Assembly (NCBI GenBank): GCA_900473415.1
Contig: UCLR01000040.1
Coordinates: forward strand, 1 to 50,001
Source of the DNA: Hyphomicrobiales bacterium
Lineage (GTDB): Bacteria; Pseudomonadota; Alphaproteobacteria; Rhizobiales; Beijerinckiaceae
Length of the DNA: 50,001 nt
Direction of reading: 5' to 3'
Shown here: piece by piece, positions 1-7,846 of the stretch
Layout: each line of letters begins with the position of its first letter
Numbering within the stretch: the first letter of the stretch is position 1
Notes under the pieces: generated by a model
Seen by the model: the letters and a program-made list of their open reading frames with translations, nothing else
Told to the model about the DNA's origin: nothing
Databases searched by the model: none
Made by a program: the position numbers and the translations under genes

Positions 1-795
1 GCGCGGCGCGAGACTGAGAAGTTGGCGACGCAGTCACGCCAGGCAAACGAAGAGGCGGCGCTGCTCCGGCGGGGGCTGAACGAAAAGACTGAGCAACTCC
101 TCCGATTTGAACGGGAGAAAGAAGCTGCCGTGGCGGAGGCCGCCAGCGCACGACAGGAAGGGTCGGCAGGCACGGAACAGTATCGTCGATATCTCGACGA
201 CGAGCGTGCTCGGAATGGCGCATTGGCGGCGGAGCTCGAAAACGCCCGGCAATTGAACGAGAGGCTGACTGCGCAGCTTGGCCTAGCCAGCACAGAGGCG
301 GAAGCCCGCAGGCAAGGCGCGGAGGCCCGGATCGCCGCGCTTCGACAGGAGCTCAAGGAGGAGCGCGAAAAAGGCGTCGCAGGAGCGGCGGAATTCGATG
401 TGCTTCAGCGTGCAACCGCCGTGCGGCTCCTGCCAGAACAGGCCGCAAGCCGGCTTTCGCCGATGTTCGCACCTGCAGGGGACCTTGTTACCGAGGCACC
501 GGTCTTGCCGGATGCCGAACGCGACGCCGAGGCGGCGAAAATGATTGTACGAGCTGGTGCTCTGCTCGGCCAAGGGGACATAAGCGCCGCGCGGATCGTG
601 CTTGAGCGTGCCGCGGAACTGGGCAGTTCGCGCGCGGTCTTCATGCTCGCCGAGACATACGACCCCAGCATCCTCTTGGCCTGGAAGACGTATGGAACGC
701 GAGGCGAGGTGACAAAGGCGCGAGAGCTTTACGCGAAGGCGCATGCCGGAGGTGTCCGAGAGGCGAAGGCAAGGTTCGACACTTTGAATCGATAA
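1..795 (+). CDS. Coiled-coil protein with C-terminal Sel1-like repeats (5' end outside window)
   Basis: The frame is open to the left edge of the window (codons before the TTG at 22 contain no stop), so the N-terminus is missing. The visible part starts with about 120 residues rich in Glu, Ala, Arg and Gln in heptad-like spacing, predicted to form a coiled coil. A linker with Pro follows, and then a C-terminal part (about residue 165 of the visible 257 onward) with helical-pair repeats. Motifs there are AARIVLERAAELGSSRAVFM and KARELYAKAHAGGVREAKAR, typical of Sel1/TPR-like repeats that bind other proteins. No enzyme motif is visible. The next gene (TAXI-type binding protein) starts about 60 bases downstream on the same strand, so a shared transcript is plausible. 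Function is unknown; a scaffold or periplasmic/envelope-associated role is inference. Confidence 0.75.
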   Translation, partial: ARRETEKLATQSRQANEEAALLRRGLNEKTEQLLRFEREKEAAVAEAASARQEGSAGTEQYRRYLDDERARNGALAAELENARQLNERLTAQLGLASTEAEARRQGAEARIAALRQELKEEREKGVAGAAEFDVLQRATAVRLLPEQAASRLSPMFAPAGDLVTEAPVLPDAERDAEAAKMIVRAGALLGQGDISAARIVLERAAELGSSRAVFMLAETYDPSILLAWKTYGTRGEVTKARELYAKAHAGGVREAKARFDTLNR

Positions 796-857
796 ACAAG
801 CCGTCGGGCCAAGTCGTCCTGGCGGCTATTCGTGTGAGCGCGCGAGGGAGTTCCAGG

Positions 858-1898
858 ATGAACAGATACCCAGCAAAGAGCCTGCCTCTGCTTGCCGTCT
901 TGATCGCACTCGCTCCGGCGCTTCAGCCGGCCCCATTGTTCGCGCAGCCGACCAGGGTGGAGGCTCAAAGCGCATCCTCTCCGCGACGCGCCTCAGCGCG
1001 CACAACGGAGCAGGAGAAGATGAACGCCTGGACCGTTGGGCTCGCGGGCGGACTGATCGAAGGAGCGCCACTGCGCCTGGCGTCGGAGATGGCTCGGGTC
1101 GTCGATGATGGTCCGAATCTTCATCTCCTGCCCATCGTCACGCGCGGGGCTACGGAGAACCTGAACTCGCTCCTCTATTTGCGTGGCATTGACACAGCGA
1201 TCATCAATTCCGATGCGTTGGAGGAATACAAGGCTCAACTGCCTGAGATGCGGAAACGGGTCACTTATGTACTTAATCTTTTCCCGTCAGAGCTGCATGT
1301 CTTCGTTCGGCCTGAGATCCAGAGCCTAGAGGATCTGGCCGGAAAGAAAGTGAATTTCAATACTCAGGGGACCGCGGCTGCGTATTCGGGGCCGCTGATC
1401 TTCAGTCGACTCGGGATTAATGCAGAGAAGACATTCATTCCTCATCCAGTAGCGCTCGAACAGATGCGAAAGGGTGAAATCGCTGCGGTCGTGTTCGTCA
1501 CGTCCAAGCCGGTCGATGCGTTCGTTCGCGGGCGCTTCGAACCCGGTTTCAAGTTTCTTCCGGTTAAATACGACGTCAAGTTCGAGGATTATTATCTGCC
1601 AGCCGTGCTGGAGGCTGGCGAATATCCCGGGTTGATCAAGGAAGGCGAGCGAGTGCAGACGATTGCGGTGCCGACCGCACTCGTCGCGTTCAACTGGGCT
1701 GCGCAAACCAATCGCTACCAGCGCGTCGCGCGCTTTGTCGACGTGCTATTTTCCCGCATCGATAGGCTTCAGGGGCCTGGCTACGACCCAAAATGGAAGT
1801 CGATCAACCTGGCCGCCACCGTCCCCGGCCTGGATCGCTTCTCGGCGGCGCAAGAATGGCTGGATCGGCAGGCGCGAGCACCCCGGGCCCTGCGATGA
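858..1898 (+). CDS. TAXI-family (TRAP transporter-type) solute-binding protein, orphan
   Basis: Exported protein of 346 residues. The ATG at 858 follows a purine-rich GAGGGAG stretch and gives a clean signal peptide (hydrophobic LLAVLIALAPAL, likely cut near LFA-Q); a GTG at 834 in frame is an alternative start. The mature part has the TAXI layout: an early glycine segment (WTVGLAGGLIEGAPLRLASE), then RGATENLNSL, then the mid-protein LAGKKVNFNTQGTAAAYSG motif, as in TRAP-associated extracytoplasmic immunogenic proteins that bind small acids such as glutamate. No TRAP membrane subunits are encoded nearby, so it may serve a remote transporter or act as a sensor. Its stop overlaps the next start (ATGA at 1895-1898), which implies translational coupling to the VasI-like gene. 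Family call is confident; ligand unknown. Confidence 0.8.
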   Translation: MNRYPAKSLPLLAVLIALAPALQPAPLFAQPTRVEAQSASSPRRASARTTEQEKMNAWTVGLAGGLIEGAPLRLASEMARVVDDGPNLHLLPIVTRGATENLNSLLYLRGIDTAIINSDALEEYKAQLPEMRKRVTYVLNLFPSELHVFVRPEIQSLEDLAGKKVNFNTQGTAAAYSGPLIFSRLGINAEKTFIPHPVALEQMRKGEIAAVVFVTSKPVDAFVRGRFEPGFKFLPVKYDVKFEDYYLPAVLEAGEYPGLIKEGERVQTIAVPTALVAFNWAAQTNRYQRVARFVDVLFSRIDRLQGPGYDPKWKSINLAATVPGLDRFSAAQEWLDRQARAPRALR

Positions 1899-2518
1899 AA
1901 GCGATCCTGCTGTCTGTCGCGCTGGAGATCGCAGGAAGCGTCGCTCTGGCGCAAGCGCCCGACCCCATGTCGCATCTTCGCGCTTGTGCCGTGCTCGAGC
2001 CCGCAGCGCGGCTGGAATGCCTGGAAAAGCTGTCGCGGAGTATCGCGCCTACGGAACCCCCGGCACGCCGAGAAGCGAACTGGATCGTCAGCGAGACGAC
2101 CTCGCCGGTCGATTACACGCCGATCATCACGGCGACGACATTTGCGCGCGGCGGAGGGCAAAATGCGTTGGCGCGCCTGAGCATCTATTGCCGCGGTGGC
2201 CGGACCGAACTGGCTGTTTCCGGTCCGGCGATGGTCGACGGGAGCACAGAATACGCCATCATCTACCGGATCGCCGACACGCAACCGCAGCAGGTCGCAG
2301 CCGGCGCGTCGGCGTTCGGTCCCGGCGCCGCCTTCAGGGCGGATGCTGTAAGATTGTTGCTCTCCTTGCCCGACGAGGGCGACTTCCATGTTCGCCTCGC
2401 GCCCAGAGTGGGCAGCGCCTATGAGGGGCACTTCTCCCTGGCGGGGCTGAAGAGCGTTCGAGACCGCATCGCGGCGGCGTGTAGGTGGCCAAACGCCATG
2501 GCCAAACCAGGCAGTTGA
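1895..2518 (+). CDS. Exported protein resembling type VI secretion-associated VasI/TagO
   Basis: Protein of 207 residues with an N-terminal signal peptide (MKAILLSVALEIAGSVALAQA). Right after it comes a paired-cysteine motif, CAVLEPAARLECLEKL, of the kind in small exported proteins where a C-x(10)-C segment is followed by a beta-rich domain. The next segment (WIVSETTSPVDYTPIITA, then LARLSIYCRGGRTELAVSG) matches the layout I recall for the VasI/TagO family linked to type VI secretion. No core secretion genes (tssB, tssC, hcp, vgrG) occur in the window, so the link to secretion is weak. The ATG overlaps the upstream stop by four bases, so it is probably made together with the TAXI protein. It could equally be an unrelated periplasmic protein with a similar fold. 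Confidence 0.55.
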   Translation: MKAILLSVALEIAGSVALAQAPDPMSHLRACAVLEPAARLECLEKLSRSIAPTEPPARREANWIVSETTSPVDYTPIITATTFARGGGQNALARLSIYCRGGRTELAVSGPAMVDGSTEYAIIYRIADTQPQQVAAGASAFGPGAAFRADAVRLLLSLPDEGDFHVRLAPRVGSAYEGHFSLAGLKSVRDRIAAACRWPNAMAKPGS

Positions 2519-2547
2519 TAGCTCTCAAACCGCACAGGAGAACCAGG

Positions 2548-3051
2548 ATGATGTGTTGCAGCAAAACGGTCCGGGCTGCGCTGTCCGGCCTTGTGATCGT
2601 GACCGCCCTACCGTCAGCAATGGCGCAGGACAAGAAGCAAGCCGCCACGGTGCAGGAATCCAAGCGGCCTGCGTCCGAAACAAAAACCCACCGCCTCGTT
2701 CTTCAGGTGAATTCGAATGAGGCTGCAACGATGAATCTCGCGCTCAACAACGCGACAAATGTTGCTCAATATTACAAGGATCTCGGAGAGAAGGTTGAAA
2801 TTGAAATCGTGACGTTCGGCCCCGGGCTGCACATGCTTCGGGACGACACCTCTCCTGTCAAGGATCGGGTTAAGTCCATCATGGCCAACAACCCGGCGAT
2901 TTCGTTTAAGGGTTGCGGAAATACCCAGGAAAACATGAGCAAGGCCGAGAACAAGCAAATCTCTCTAATCTCTGATGTTTCGGTCGTCGCATCGGGAGTG
3001 GTTCGCGTCATAGAGTTGCAGGAGCGAGGCTGGACTTATGTCCGGCCATAG
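2548..3051 (+). CDS. Exported DsrE-like family protein
   Basis: Protein of 167 residues starting at the ATG at 2548 (a second ATG follows at 2551), preceded by AGGAG at 2536-2540. A hydrophobic signal segment (LSGLVIVTALPSAMAQ) precedes a Lys-rich linker. The folded part (HRLVLQVNSNEAATMNLALN, then VEIEIVTFGPGLHML, then a single Cys in FKGCGNT, then a C-terminal SGVVRVIELQERGW) has the order and spacing of DsrE/DsrF-like proteins, small sulfur-carrier or multimeric Rossmann-like folds. Periplasmic DsrE-like proteins of this kind are common and mostly uncharacterised. Its codons are clearly less GC-rich than those of genes after 6 kb. It lies about 30 bases after the VasI-like gene and may share its transcript. 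Confidence 0.7.
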   Translation: MMCCSKTVRAALSGLVIVTALPSAMAQDKKQAATVQESKRPASETKTHRLVLQVNSNEAATMNLALNNATNVAQYYKDLGEKVEIEIVTFGPGLHMLRDDTSPVKDRVKSIMANNPAISFKGCGNTQENMSKAENKQISLISDVSVVASGVVRVIELQERGWTYVRP

Positions 3052-3329
3052 CTAGGTGTTTCTCGGGTCGTGCTCCTCACTTGGGCTTTCGGCGGGACCC
3101 CGTTCGACGCTGAAGTTCTTCAGACGAATTGGGGCAAGGGGCGAGCGGTCCCGTCGAGCGCGCGGCGCGGAATGTCGGCCACCCGACGGGTCCTCCGTGT
3201 CGGGTTATGGCGCTATGCGCACGCCGTTCGCTCGCTTCAAGCTCGGAGACGGACCTGCAGCCGCAGCCGGGCGGGAGGGGGTGCGCGCAGCTTCCCTCCT
3301 CGAGCCTGCACCAATTTCTCCAAACCTTA

Positions 3330-4382
3330 TCAATCGAAACTGATCGCCGGCCCAATGATCGCGTCAGTCGAATTATGGATCGCCCAGGCCAGCTTGCTGA
3401 TGAACTCGAACTCGAACAGATCTTCCGGATCGTCGCCGAAGTGATAGCGAGCGTTGCGCAGGAAGGCGAAGCCCTTGTCGCGCAATTGGTCCTTCCACGC
3501 CGGCTCTTTCGTGCCTGCATACGCATAACCGATGTCGACGGCATAATTCTCGGTGGCTTCGGCCAGCTTGAACATATCGCCTAGCTTCAACATCCCGGCG
3601 GCATCGCCCATGCCCTCAAGACGCAAGGTCGACACGCGGTTCTTGGAGTTGGCGTCAAGCTCGGCTTCCGTCCAGCGCATGATACCGGCGGCGACGCCGC
3701 GGGCGAAGCCTTCCTTGATGAACTTCACCTGGATGTTGCGGAGCGCCTGCTTCGCCGCAGCGCGGTCAGCAAACTTGAGGATGACGTCCGGGATCATGGA
3801 GGCGATGCTGGGCGCCGAGAACGCTCCTTTCAGCCCTGCCTTGAACATCGCGCCGCGGGTAGGGGCGCCAGTCGCCGGCGATATCGAGGCTTTTGGCTTG
3901 ATCGCTTTCCCGCCGCCATGCACCGCGACATGCATCTTCGGCTTCAGCGCGATTGGCTCGAAACGCAGCGCGTTAACCCCCTGCAACCGCATTCTGGAGA
4001 TGTCCTTGGTGTTTTGGCTCAAAAGCACCGGATTCCTGACATTCCGGACATGTGCGCTTGCGCGGACGTGGGCCACCATCTTGGCGTCCCCGTGCCCGAG
4101 CCCCGCGGCGGTGGCCTGGTCAGTCCACGCACGAACTTGGGCGAGAGGAACCTTCGAGGCCATGTTGTCGACCTCCATGCCGAAGCGCTGCAGGAAGGCC
4201 TGACGCTTCGCCAAGTTCTGCGCACCCTGCTGCGAGTACAGAAACTCAGTTTCGACATGCTTGGGGAGAAGCATCTTGAAACCATCCCTTTGCATTCGCG
4301 CCAACTCTTCGGCGCCGCCCTTGAGCGCGCCGGACTCGATGTCGATAAGAAGGCTGGTGTCGAACCAAACGACGGCGCTCAT
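3330..4382 (-). CDS. PIN-domain protein with unknown C-terminal domain
   Basis: Protein of 350 residues from the ATG at 4382 (AGGAG about ten bases upstream; a GTG at 4403 is an alternative). Residues 1 to about 150 look like a complete PIN nuclease fold: WFDTSLLID with Asp8, VETEF with Glu46, GHGDAKMV with Asp99 and LLSQNTKDI with Asp127, the usual acidic metal-binding set of PIN toxin RNases. The remaining roughly 200 residues are unlike the usual stand-alone PIN toxin (about 130 residues). They comprise a Gly/Ala/Lys-rich linker, a hydrophobic stretch (FSAPSIASMIPDVILKFA) and an acidic, aromatic C-terminus (FGDDPEDLFEFEFISKLAWA). No cognate antitoxin gene is visible next to it. It could be an RNase effector, a toxin with a built-in control domain, or a housekeeping PIN protein. 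Confidence 0.75.
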   Translation of the reverse strand: MSAVVWFDTSLLIDIESGALKGGAEELARMQRDGFKMLLPKHVETEFLYSQQGAQNLAKRQAFLQRFGMEVDNMASKVPLAQVRAWTDQATAAGLGHGDAKMVAHVRASAHVRNVRNPVLLSQNTKDISRMRLQGVNALRFEPIALKPKMHVAVHGGGKAIKPKASISPATGAPTRGAMFKAGLKGAFSAPSIASMIPDVILKFADRAAAKQALRNIQVKFIKEGFARGVAAGIMRWTEAELDANSKNRVSTLRLEGMGDAAGMLKLGDMFKLAEATENYAVDIGYAYAGTKEPAWKDQLRDKGFAFLRNARYHFGDDPEDLFEFEFISKLAWAIHNSTDAIIGPAISFD

Positions 4383-4931
4383 GGCCAATACGCTCCTGGT
4401 CACAACCGGTATTGAAGCAGGTCTGCATCTGAGTGTTCGCTTCCGGGCGGTGGCTCACGTGTGGTTGTGGCGCTGCTGAACCTGGGCAGCTGGCCGAAAA
4501 CAGAACAACTCCCGCAAAGCAACCCTATGCTGCTGCAAATCGACAACCGTGTTCTGTGATCCTCATCACATCAATTCCGCAATAGCTCGGCTGCACTGCC
4601 GGATCAGTCGAGAAGGCTGATTGGCCTGCCCATCAAGCGAAGTAACGCCAATCGACTCATCCACGCCGCCCGCTGGCTCCGCCCCGAATTCCGAGCCCCG
4701 GCAGCAGACCTTCTGGATGCCCGCGAGGGGCGAAAGTTGCCAATCAACCCCGCGACGGCAGAAGGTCCGCTATTGGGCAGCGACTCAATGTCCGCTTTTG
4801 GCGCAATGCGGGCGTTGCGATCATCGTCGTGCGCCTTGCCGTCGTGGTCGGAAAGCAGGGGCGCTCTTATCGATGTTGTCCACGTCTCGAGGGCCACCTA
4901 ACATCCACGCTGGCATTTCCCGGAGGCTGGC
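4383..4931. other. Intergenic region without a supported gene
   Basis: About 550 bases between the divergent PIN-domain gene and the GDGECW protein. Short open frames exist on both strands but none has a recognisable domain, a good ribosome-binding site and coding-like composition together. The region between about 4500 and 4600 is locally AT-richer and could carry the promoters of the two divergent genes. I see no RNA gene, repeat or terminator. Confidence 0.6.
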
Positions 4932-5486
4932 ATGGCTCTTCCCGATGACCTCGTGGCCTGGAGCGTCAAGCGCATCGGTCAGAAGATCGGTGATGGTGAG
5001 TGCTGGACAATGCTCGAAACCGCGCTGAGAGACTGCGGCGGCAAGACCTCGACGCAGATCATGGGAAAGGTCGGGCCGAACGACGACTATGTCTGGGGTA
5101 CCTTGGTGAAGGATCTGCGCCGCGACGTCTTGGTTGGTGACATCCTGCAATTCCGCAACTTCACCTGGGAAGACAAGACCGAGGTCAAGACCACGCATCC
5201 GGACGGCAGCTGGGAAACCGGCGGCACGACCTTCGAGAAGCGCCCGCACCACACTGCGGTTGTCGAAGCTGTGGTGGAACAAGGCGTTGTCGATGTGCTG
5301 GAGCAGAATGTTCCCGACGGCGATCCGATCCACCGCGCGCGCCTGCATATCGTCTCGTTTCTCGGGCCGAAGGTGAAGAAGACATTGCCCAATGGAGATG
5401 TGGTGGAGACAACGCCGAACCACCGCGTCACTGGCTCGGTCTGGGCGTATCACCCGCAAGTTCCGTTACCAGGCAAGAAGCCCTGA
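4932..5486 (+). CDS. Small protein with NlpC/CHAP-like cysteine motif
   Basis: Protein of 184 residues; ATG at 4932 is preceded by GGAGG at 4922-4926. Near the N-terminus it has GDGECW with Cys24, and later RPHHTAVVE with His106/His107 followed by VDVLEQN. This Cys, His, polar order is that of papain-like NlpC/P60 and CHAP folds. The GDGECW wording recalls a cysteine-proteinase-like domain known from both bacterial and eukaryotic proteins, such as the fungal AIM3/BBC1 C-terminus. No signal peptide is seen, so if it is an enzyme it acts in the cytoplasm or is exported another way. It lies opposite the PIN-domain protein across a long spacer. Fold assignment is moderate; activity and substrate (peptide, amide, or none) are unknown. 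Confidence 0.6.
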   Translation: MALPDDLVAWSVKRIGQKIGDGECWTMLETALRDCGGKTSTQIMGKVGPNDDYVWGTLVKDLRRDVLVGDILQFRNFTWEDKTEVKTTHPDGSWETGGTTFEKRPHHTAVVEAVVEQGVVDVLEQNVPDGDPIHRARLHIVSFLGPKVKKTLPNGDVVETTPNHRVTGSVWAYHPQVPLPGKKP

Positions 5487-5503
5487 GCCTGCCGTCAGAA
5501 AGC

Positions 5504-5527
5504 CGCTGGGACGGGATTTGAACCGGT
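5504..5527 (-). repeat. tRNA 3'-end-like fragment (T arm plus acceptor strand)
   Basis: On the minus strand, bases 5527-5504 read as a T arm: ACCGG, the loop TTCAAAT (5522-5516), then CCCGT (four of five stem pairs match), followed by CCCAGCG as a possible acceptor 3' strand. No D or anticodon arm precedes it, so this is not a functional tRNA. It may be a scar left by a site-specific integration at a tRNA gene, or chance similarity. Confidence 0.35.
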
Positions 5528-5610
5528 AGCCGCTTGCGTGGCGCGAGGTGTTGCGCCGCCAGCAACCGCTTCGGCTTTCCGGCGTGACGGGGGGTTCCCC
5601 TGCTTCGCTG

Positions 5611-5991
5611 CTAGCGATCGAAGAGACCCGATGCGGCCAGGGCACTTGCCGTACTGGGGCTGAATGCTGCGGGGATGTCGTAGACCAGAACCAGCCTCAG
5701 CAACGCCTTGACGTCGACATCATGCGGCTGGGCTGCGAGGGGATCGGGAAAGAAGAGCAGCACATCCAATTCACCCTGCGCGATCATCGCGCCGATCTGC
5801 TGGTCGCCACCGAGCGGACCGCTCTTGACCAGGCGAACATTCAGATCGGGCAGCGAGGCTTTCAGGGCTCCGCCCGTCGTCGCCGTCGCGACCACTGTAT
5901 GGCCTGCAATCAAACCGGCGTGCTGCTCGGCCCAGGCGACGATGTCGGGCTTCTTGCTGTCATGAGCCACCATACCGATCGTAAGAGACAT
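5611..5991 (-). CDS. mgsA: Methylglyoxal synthase
   Basis: Enzyme that converts dihydroxyacetone phosphate to methylglyoxal and phosphate, a bypass of lower glycolysis used when sugar phosphates accumulate. The 126-residue protein aligns by eye along its whole length with E. coli MgsA (about 150 residues). Shared motifs are MVAHDSKKPDIV at the start, TATTGGAL, the phosphate-binding SGPLGGDQQIGA, FFPDPLAAQPHDVDVKALLR with the catalytic Asp region, and a C-terminal NIPVAT-like segment (DIPAAFSPSTASAL). The shorter form lacks the N-terminal extension of the enterobacterial enzyme. It lies 84 bases downstream of the SDR gene on the same strand, so read-through from the thiamine-controlled operon is possible but not shown. 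Confidence 0.92.
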   Translation of the reverse strand: MSLTIGMVAHDSKKPDIVAWAEQHAGLIAGHTVVATATTGGALKASLPDLNVRLVKSGPLGGDQQIGAMIAQGELDVLLFFPDPLAAQPHDVDVKALLRLVLVYDIPAAFSPSTASALAASGLFDR

Positions 5992-6075
5992 TGTGTTCAG
6001 CCCTCGAGGACGCGCTTCGGTTTCCCAGCTTGCGTCATACCGAAGAATTTTCTGTTCCGCTGGCGCCTGCGCCGA

Positions 6076-6843
6076 TCAGGCCATCACCAGCCCGCCATCG
6101 ACATGCAGGGTCTGGCCGGTGACGAAGCCGCTCCAGTCGCTGGCGAGGAAGAGCACGGGGCCGGCGATATCGGCAGGCGTCGCAATGCGGCGCAGAGGCG
6201 TCTGCGCGATCAGCATCTCGCGCACCTCCTCCTTCGTGGCTGCGCTGGCGTCGGTCGGGTAGACCAGTCCTGGCGCGACGCAATTCACACGGATGCCGAG
6301 CGGCCCGAGCTCGACCGCGAGGTTGCGGCTGAAGCCGACGAGGGCGGCCTTGGCCGTGGTGTAGTCGTGATAGGGGATGCTCGGGCGCGTCACGAGATCG
6401 CTCGCGACATTGACGATGCTTGCGCCGCTGCGCCGCTGGAGCAGCGGCAGCATCGCCCGGCTGACCGTATAGGCCGCCTTCACCGCGCCCTCGAATTGCT
6501 GGCCGTAAGACTCCCAGGGCGTCTCCCAGAAGCGGGTACGATTATCCGGGTCGAAGCGATAGGGGGCGAAGGCGTTGTTGACGACGACGTCGAGCCGGCC
6601 GATCTCCTGCCCGATCTGCTCGGCCATCGCGGTGACCGCCTCCGCCGAGGTGACGTCGGCTGCGATGGGCAGCGCCTCGCCGCCCAGGGCGCGACACTGG
6701 GCGGCTACCGTCTCGGCGGCCTCGGCATTGGTGCGATAGTTGACAACGACGAGTCCGCCTTCCGCCGCGAAGGCCTTGGCGATCGCGGCGCCGATGCCGC
6801 GGCTGGCGCCGGTGACGAGGATGACGCGGTCGCGGAACTTCAC
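6076..6843 (-). CDS. Short-chain dehydrogenase/reductase, last gene of the TPP-riboswitch operon
   Basis: Classical SDR of 255 residues using NAD(P)H. Visible features are the cofactor motif TGASRGIGAAIA near residue 10, an NNAFAPYRFD segment in place of the usual NNAG, the catalytic Ser in SGASIVNVASD, and Tyr/Lys in YHDYTTAKAAL. The C-terminal LFLASDWSGFVTGQTLHVDG is typical of FabG-like members. The GTG start at 6843 overlaps the stop of the upstream binding-protein gene (GTGA at 6840-6843), so it is translationally coupled. Placed after acyl activation and reduction genes (LuxE, LuxC), the likely job is reducing the aldehyde product to an alcohol, or the reverse. That role is inference; a generic FabG-type annotation is the safe fallback. 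Confidence 0.88.
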   Translation of the reverse strand: MKFRDRVILVTGASRGIGAAIAKAFAAEGGLVVVNYRTNAEAAETVAAQCRALGGEALPIAADVTSAEAVTAMAEQIGQEIGRLDVVVNNAFAPYRFDPDNRTRFWETPWESYGQQFEGAVKAAYTVSRAMLPLLQRRSGASIVNVASDLVTRPSIPYHDYTTAKAALVGFSRNLAVELGPLGIRVNCVAPGLVYPTDASAATKEEVREMLIAQTPLRRIATPADIAGPVLFLASDWSGFVTGQTLHVDGGLVMA

Positions 6844-7841
6844 GGAGTGCCGTCCTTGGGCGGGAAGAGATCGCTCTTCACAACCTCCTTCATGTCGAGC
6901 GGCTTTGCGATCAGGCCGAGGCTACGGAAGGTGTCGGCGCCCTTCTGCAGTGCCTCGATATCGAAGCGGCCGAGCCCCTCGCGCTCGGTGGTCGGTGAGA
7001 CGCTGGAGGCGTTGCGCAGCTTGATGACGTCGAGGTTGACCGTCTCGTCGCGGCCATTGATGGCGCGGGTGACGGCGATGCGCGCGGCCTCCTCGGGCTT
7101 GGCGATCATCCAGGCGGCGGAATCGCGGTAGGCGGCGAGGAAGCGCTTTAATAGAGGTTTCTTGGCCTCATAGGTCGCCTGCGTCACGACGAAGAGATCG
7201 CTCGGCAGGTTGAGCTGGTCGCGCACCTCGATGACGTTCACATCGCTCAGGCCCTTGGCGCGGGCGACGAGCAGGCCGGTGTCGGTCGCTGCGGTGGCGT
7301 CGAGCTGACCCTGCATCAGCGGGGCGAAGTTGAGCAGGCCGGCGACCTGGATCGAGACGTCCTTCTCGCCGAGGCCCACCTGGTGCAGCAGCACGAGCAG
7401 GTTCTGGTAGGTGCCGCTGGCGAGGCTGTAGACGCCGATGCGCTTGCCCTTGAGATCGGCGGCGGAGCGGATGCCGCTCGCCTTGGGCGCGACCACGTTG
7501 AAGACGTTCTGCGGGTAGATGTTGTAGATCGCGACCAGCTTCTCGCCCTTGTCGAGCGCTAGATAGAGCGAGGCGGGGTCGGTGAAGGCGATGTCGGCTT
7601 GCCCTGCGAGCAGGGTCTGGATCGCCGCGCCGCCGCCATTGCCGGGGACGTAGTCGAGCGCGATGCCCTTCGCCTTGAAGAAGCCCTTGTCCGGCTCGGC
7701 CAGCAGGTTGGTGATCTCGCTGATCGGCTGGCTCCAACCGGCGACGGTGAACTTGTCGAGTGGCTGCGCCGTCGCGGGCAGGGCCACGAGCCAAGGCAGG
7801 GCGAGCAGGAGCGCGAGGCGCAGGCCGGATCGGAGGGACAT
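6840..7841 (-). CDS. NMT1/ThiY-type ABC transporter substrate-binding protein
   Basis: Periplasmic binding protein of 333 residues with a signal peptide (LALLLALPWLVALPATAQP). The mature start KFTVAGWSQPISEITNLLAE and the later GFFKAKGIALDYVPGNGGG, LLAGQADIAFTD and LKGKRIGVYSLASGTYQNLL follow the NMT1/SsuA/ThiY pattern of importers for thiamine pyrimidine precursors, sulfonates or nitrate. I chose the ATG at 7841 because it gives the signal peptide; a frame continuing further upstream only shadows the permease gene. It lies five bases after the permease and overlaps the SDR start. Because the operon is headed by a TPP riboswitch, a pyrimidine- or thiazole-type thiamine precursor is the expected ligand (inference). 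Confidence 0.88.
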   Translation of the reverse strand: MSLRSGLRLALLLALPWLVALPATAQPLDKFTVAGWSQPISEITNLLAEPDKGFFKAKGIALDYVPGNGGGAAIQTLLAGQADIAFTDPASLYLALDKGEKLVAIYNIYPQNVFNVVAPKASGIRSAADLKGKRIGVYSLASGTYQNLLVLLHQVGLGEKDVSIQVAGLLNFAPLMQGQLDATAATDTGLLVARAKGLSDVNVIEVRDQLNLPSDLFVVTQATYEAKKPLLKRFLAAYRDSAAWMIAKPEEAARIAVTRAINGRDETVNLDVIKLRNASSVSPTTEREGLGRFDIEALQKGADTFRSLGLIAKPLDMKEVVKSDLFPPKDGTP

Positions 7842-7846
7842 GGATT

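Noticed and set aside
1..3051. Type VI secretion locus
   Set aside because: Only one VasI/TagO-like gene is visible. None of the core genes (tssB, tssC, tssF, hcp, vgrG, clpV) occurs, so a secretion system cannot be claimed.
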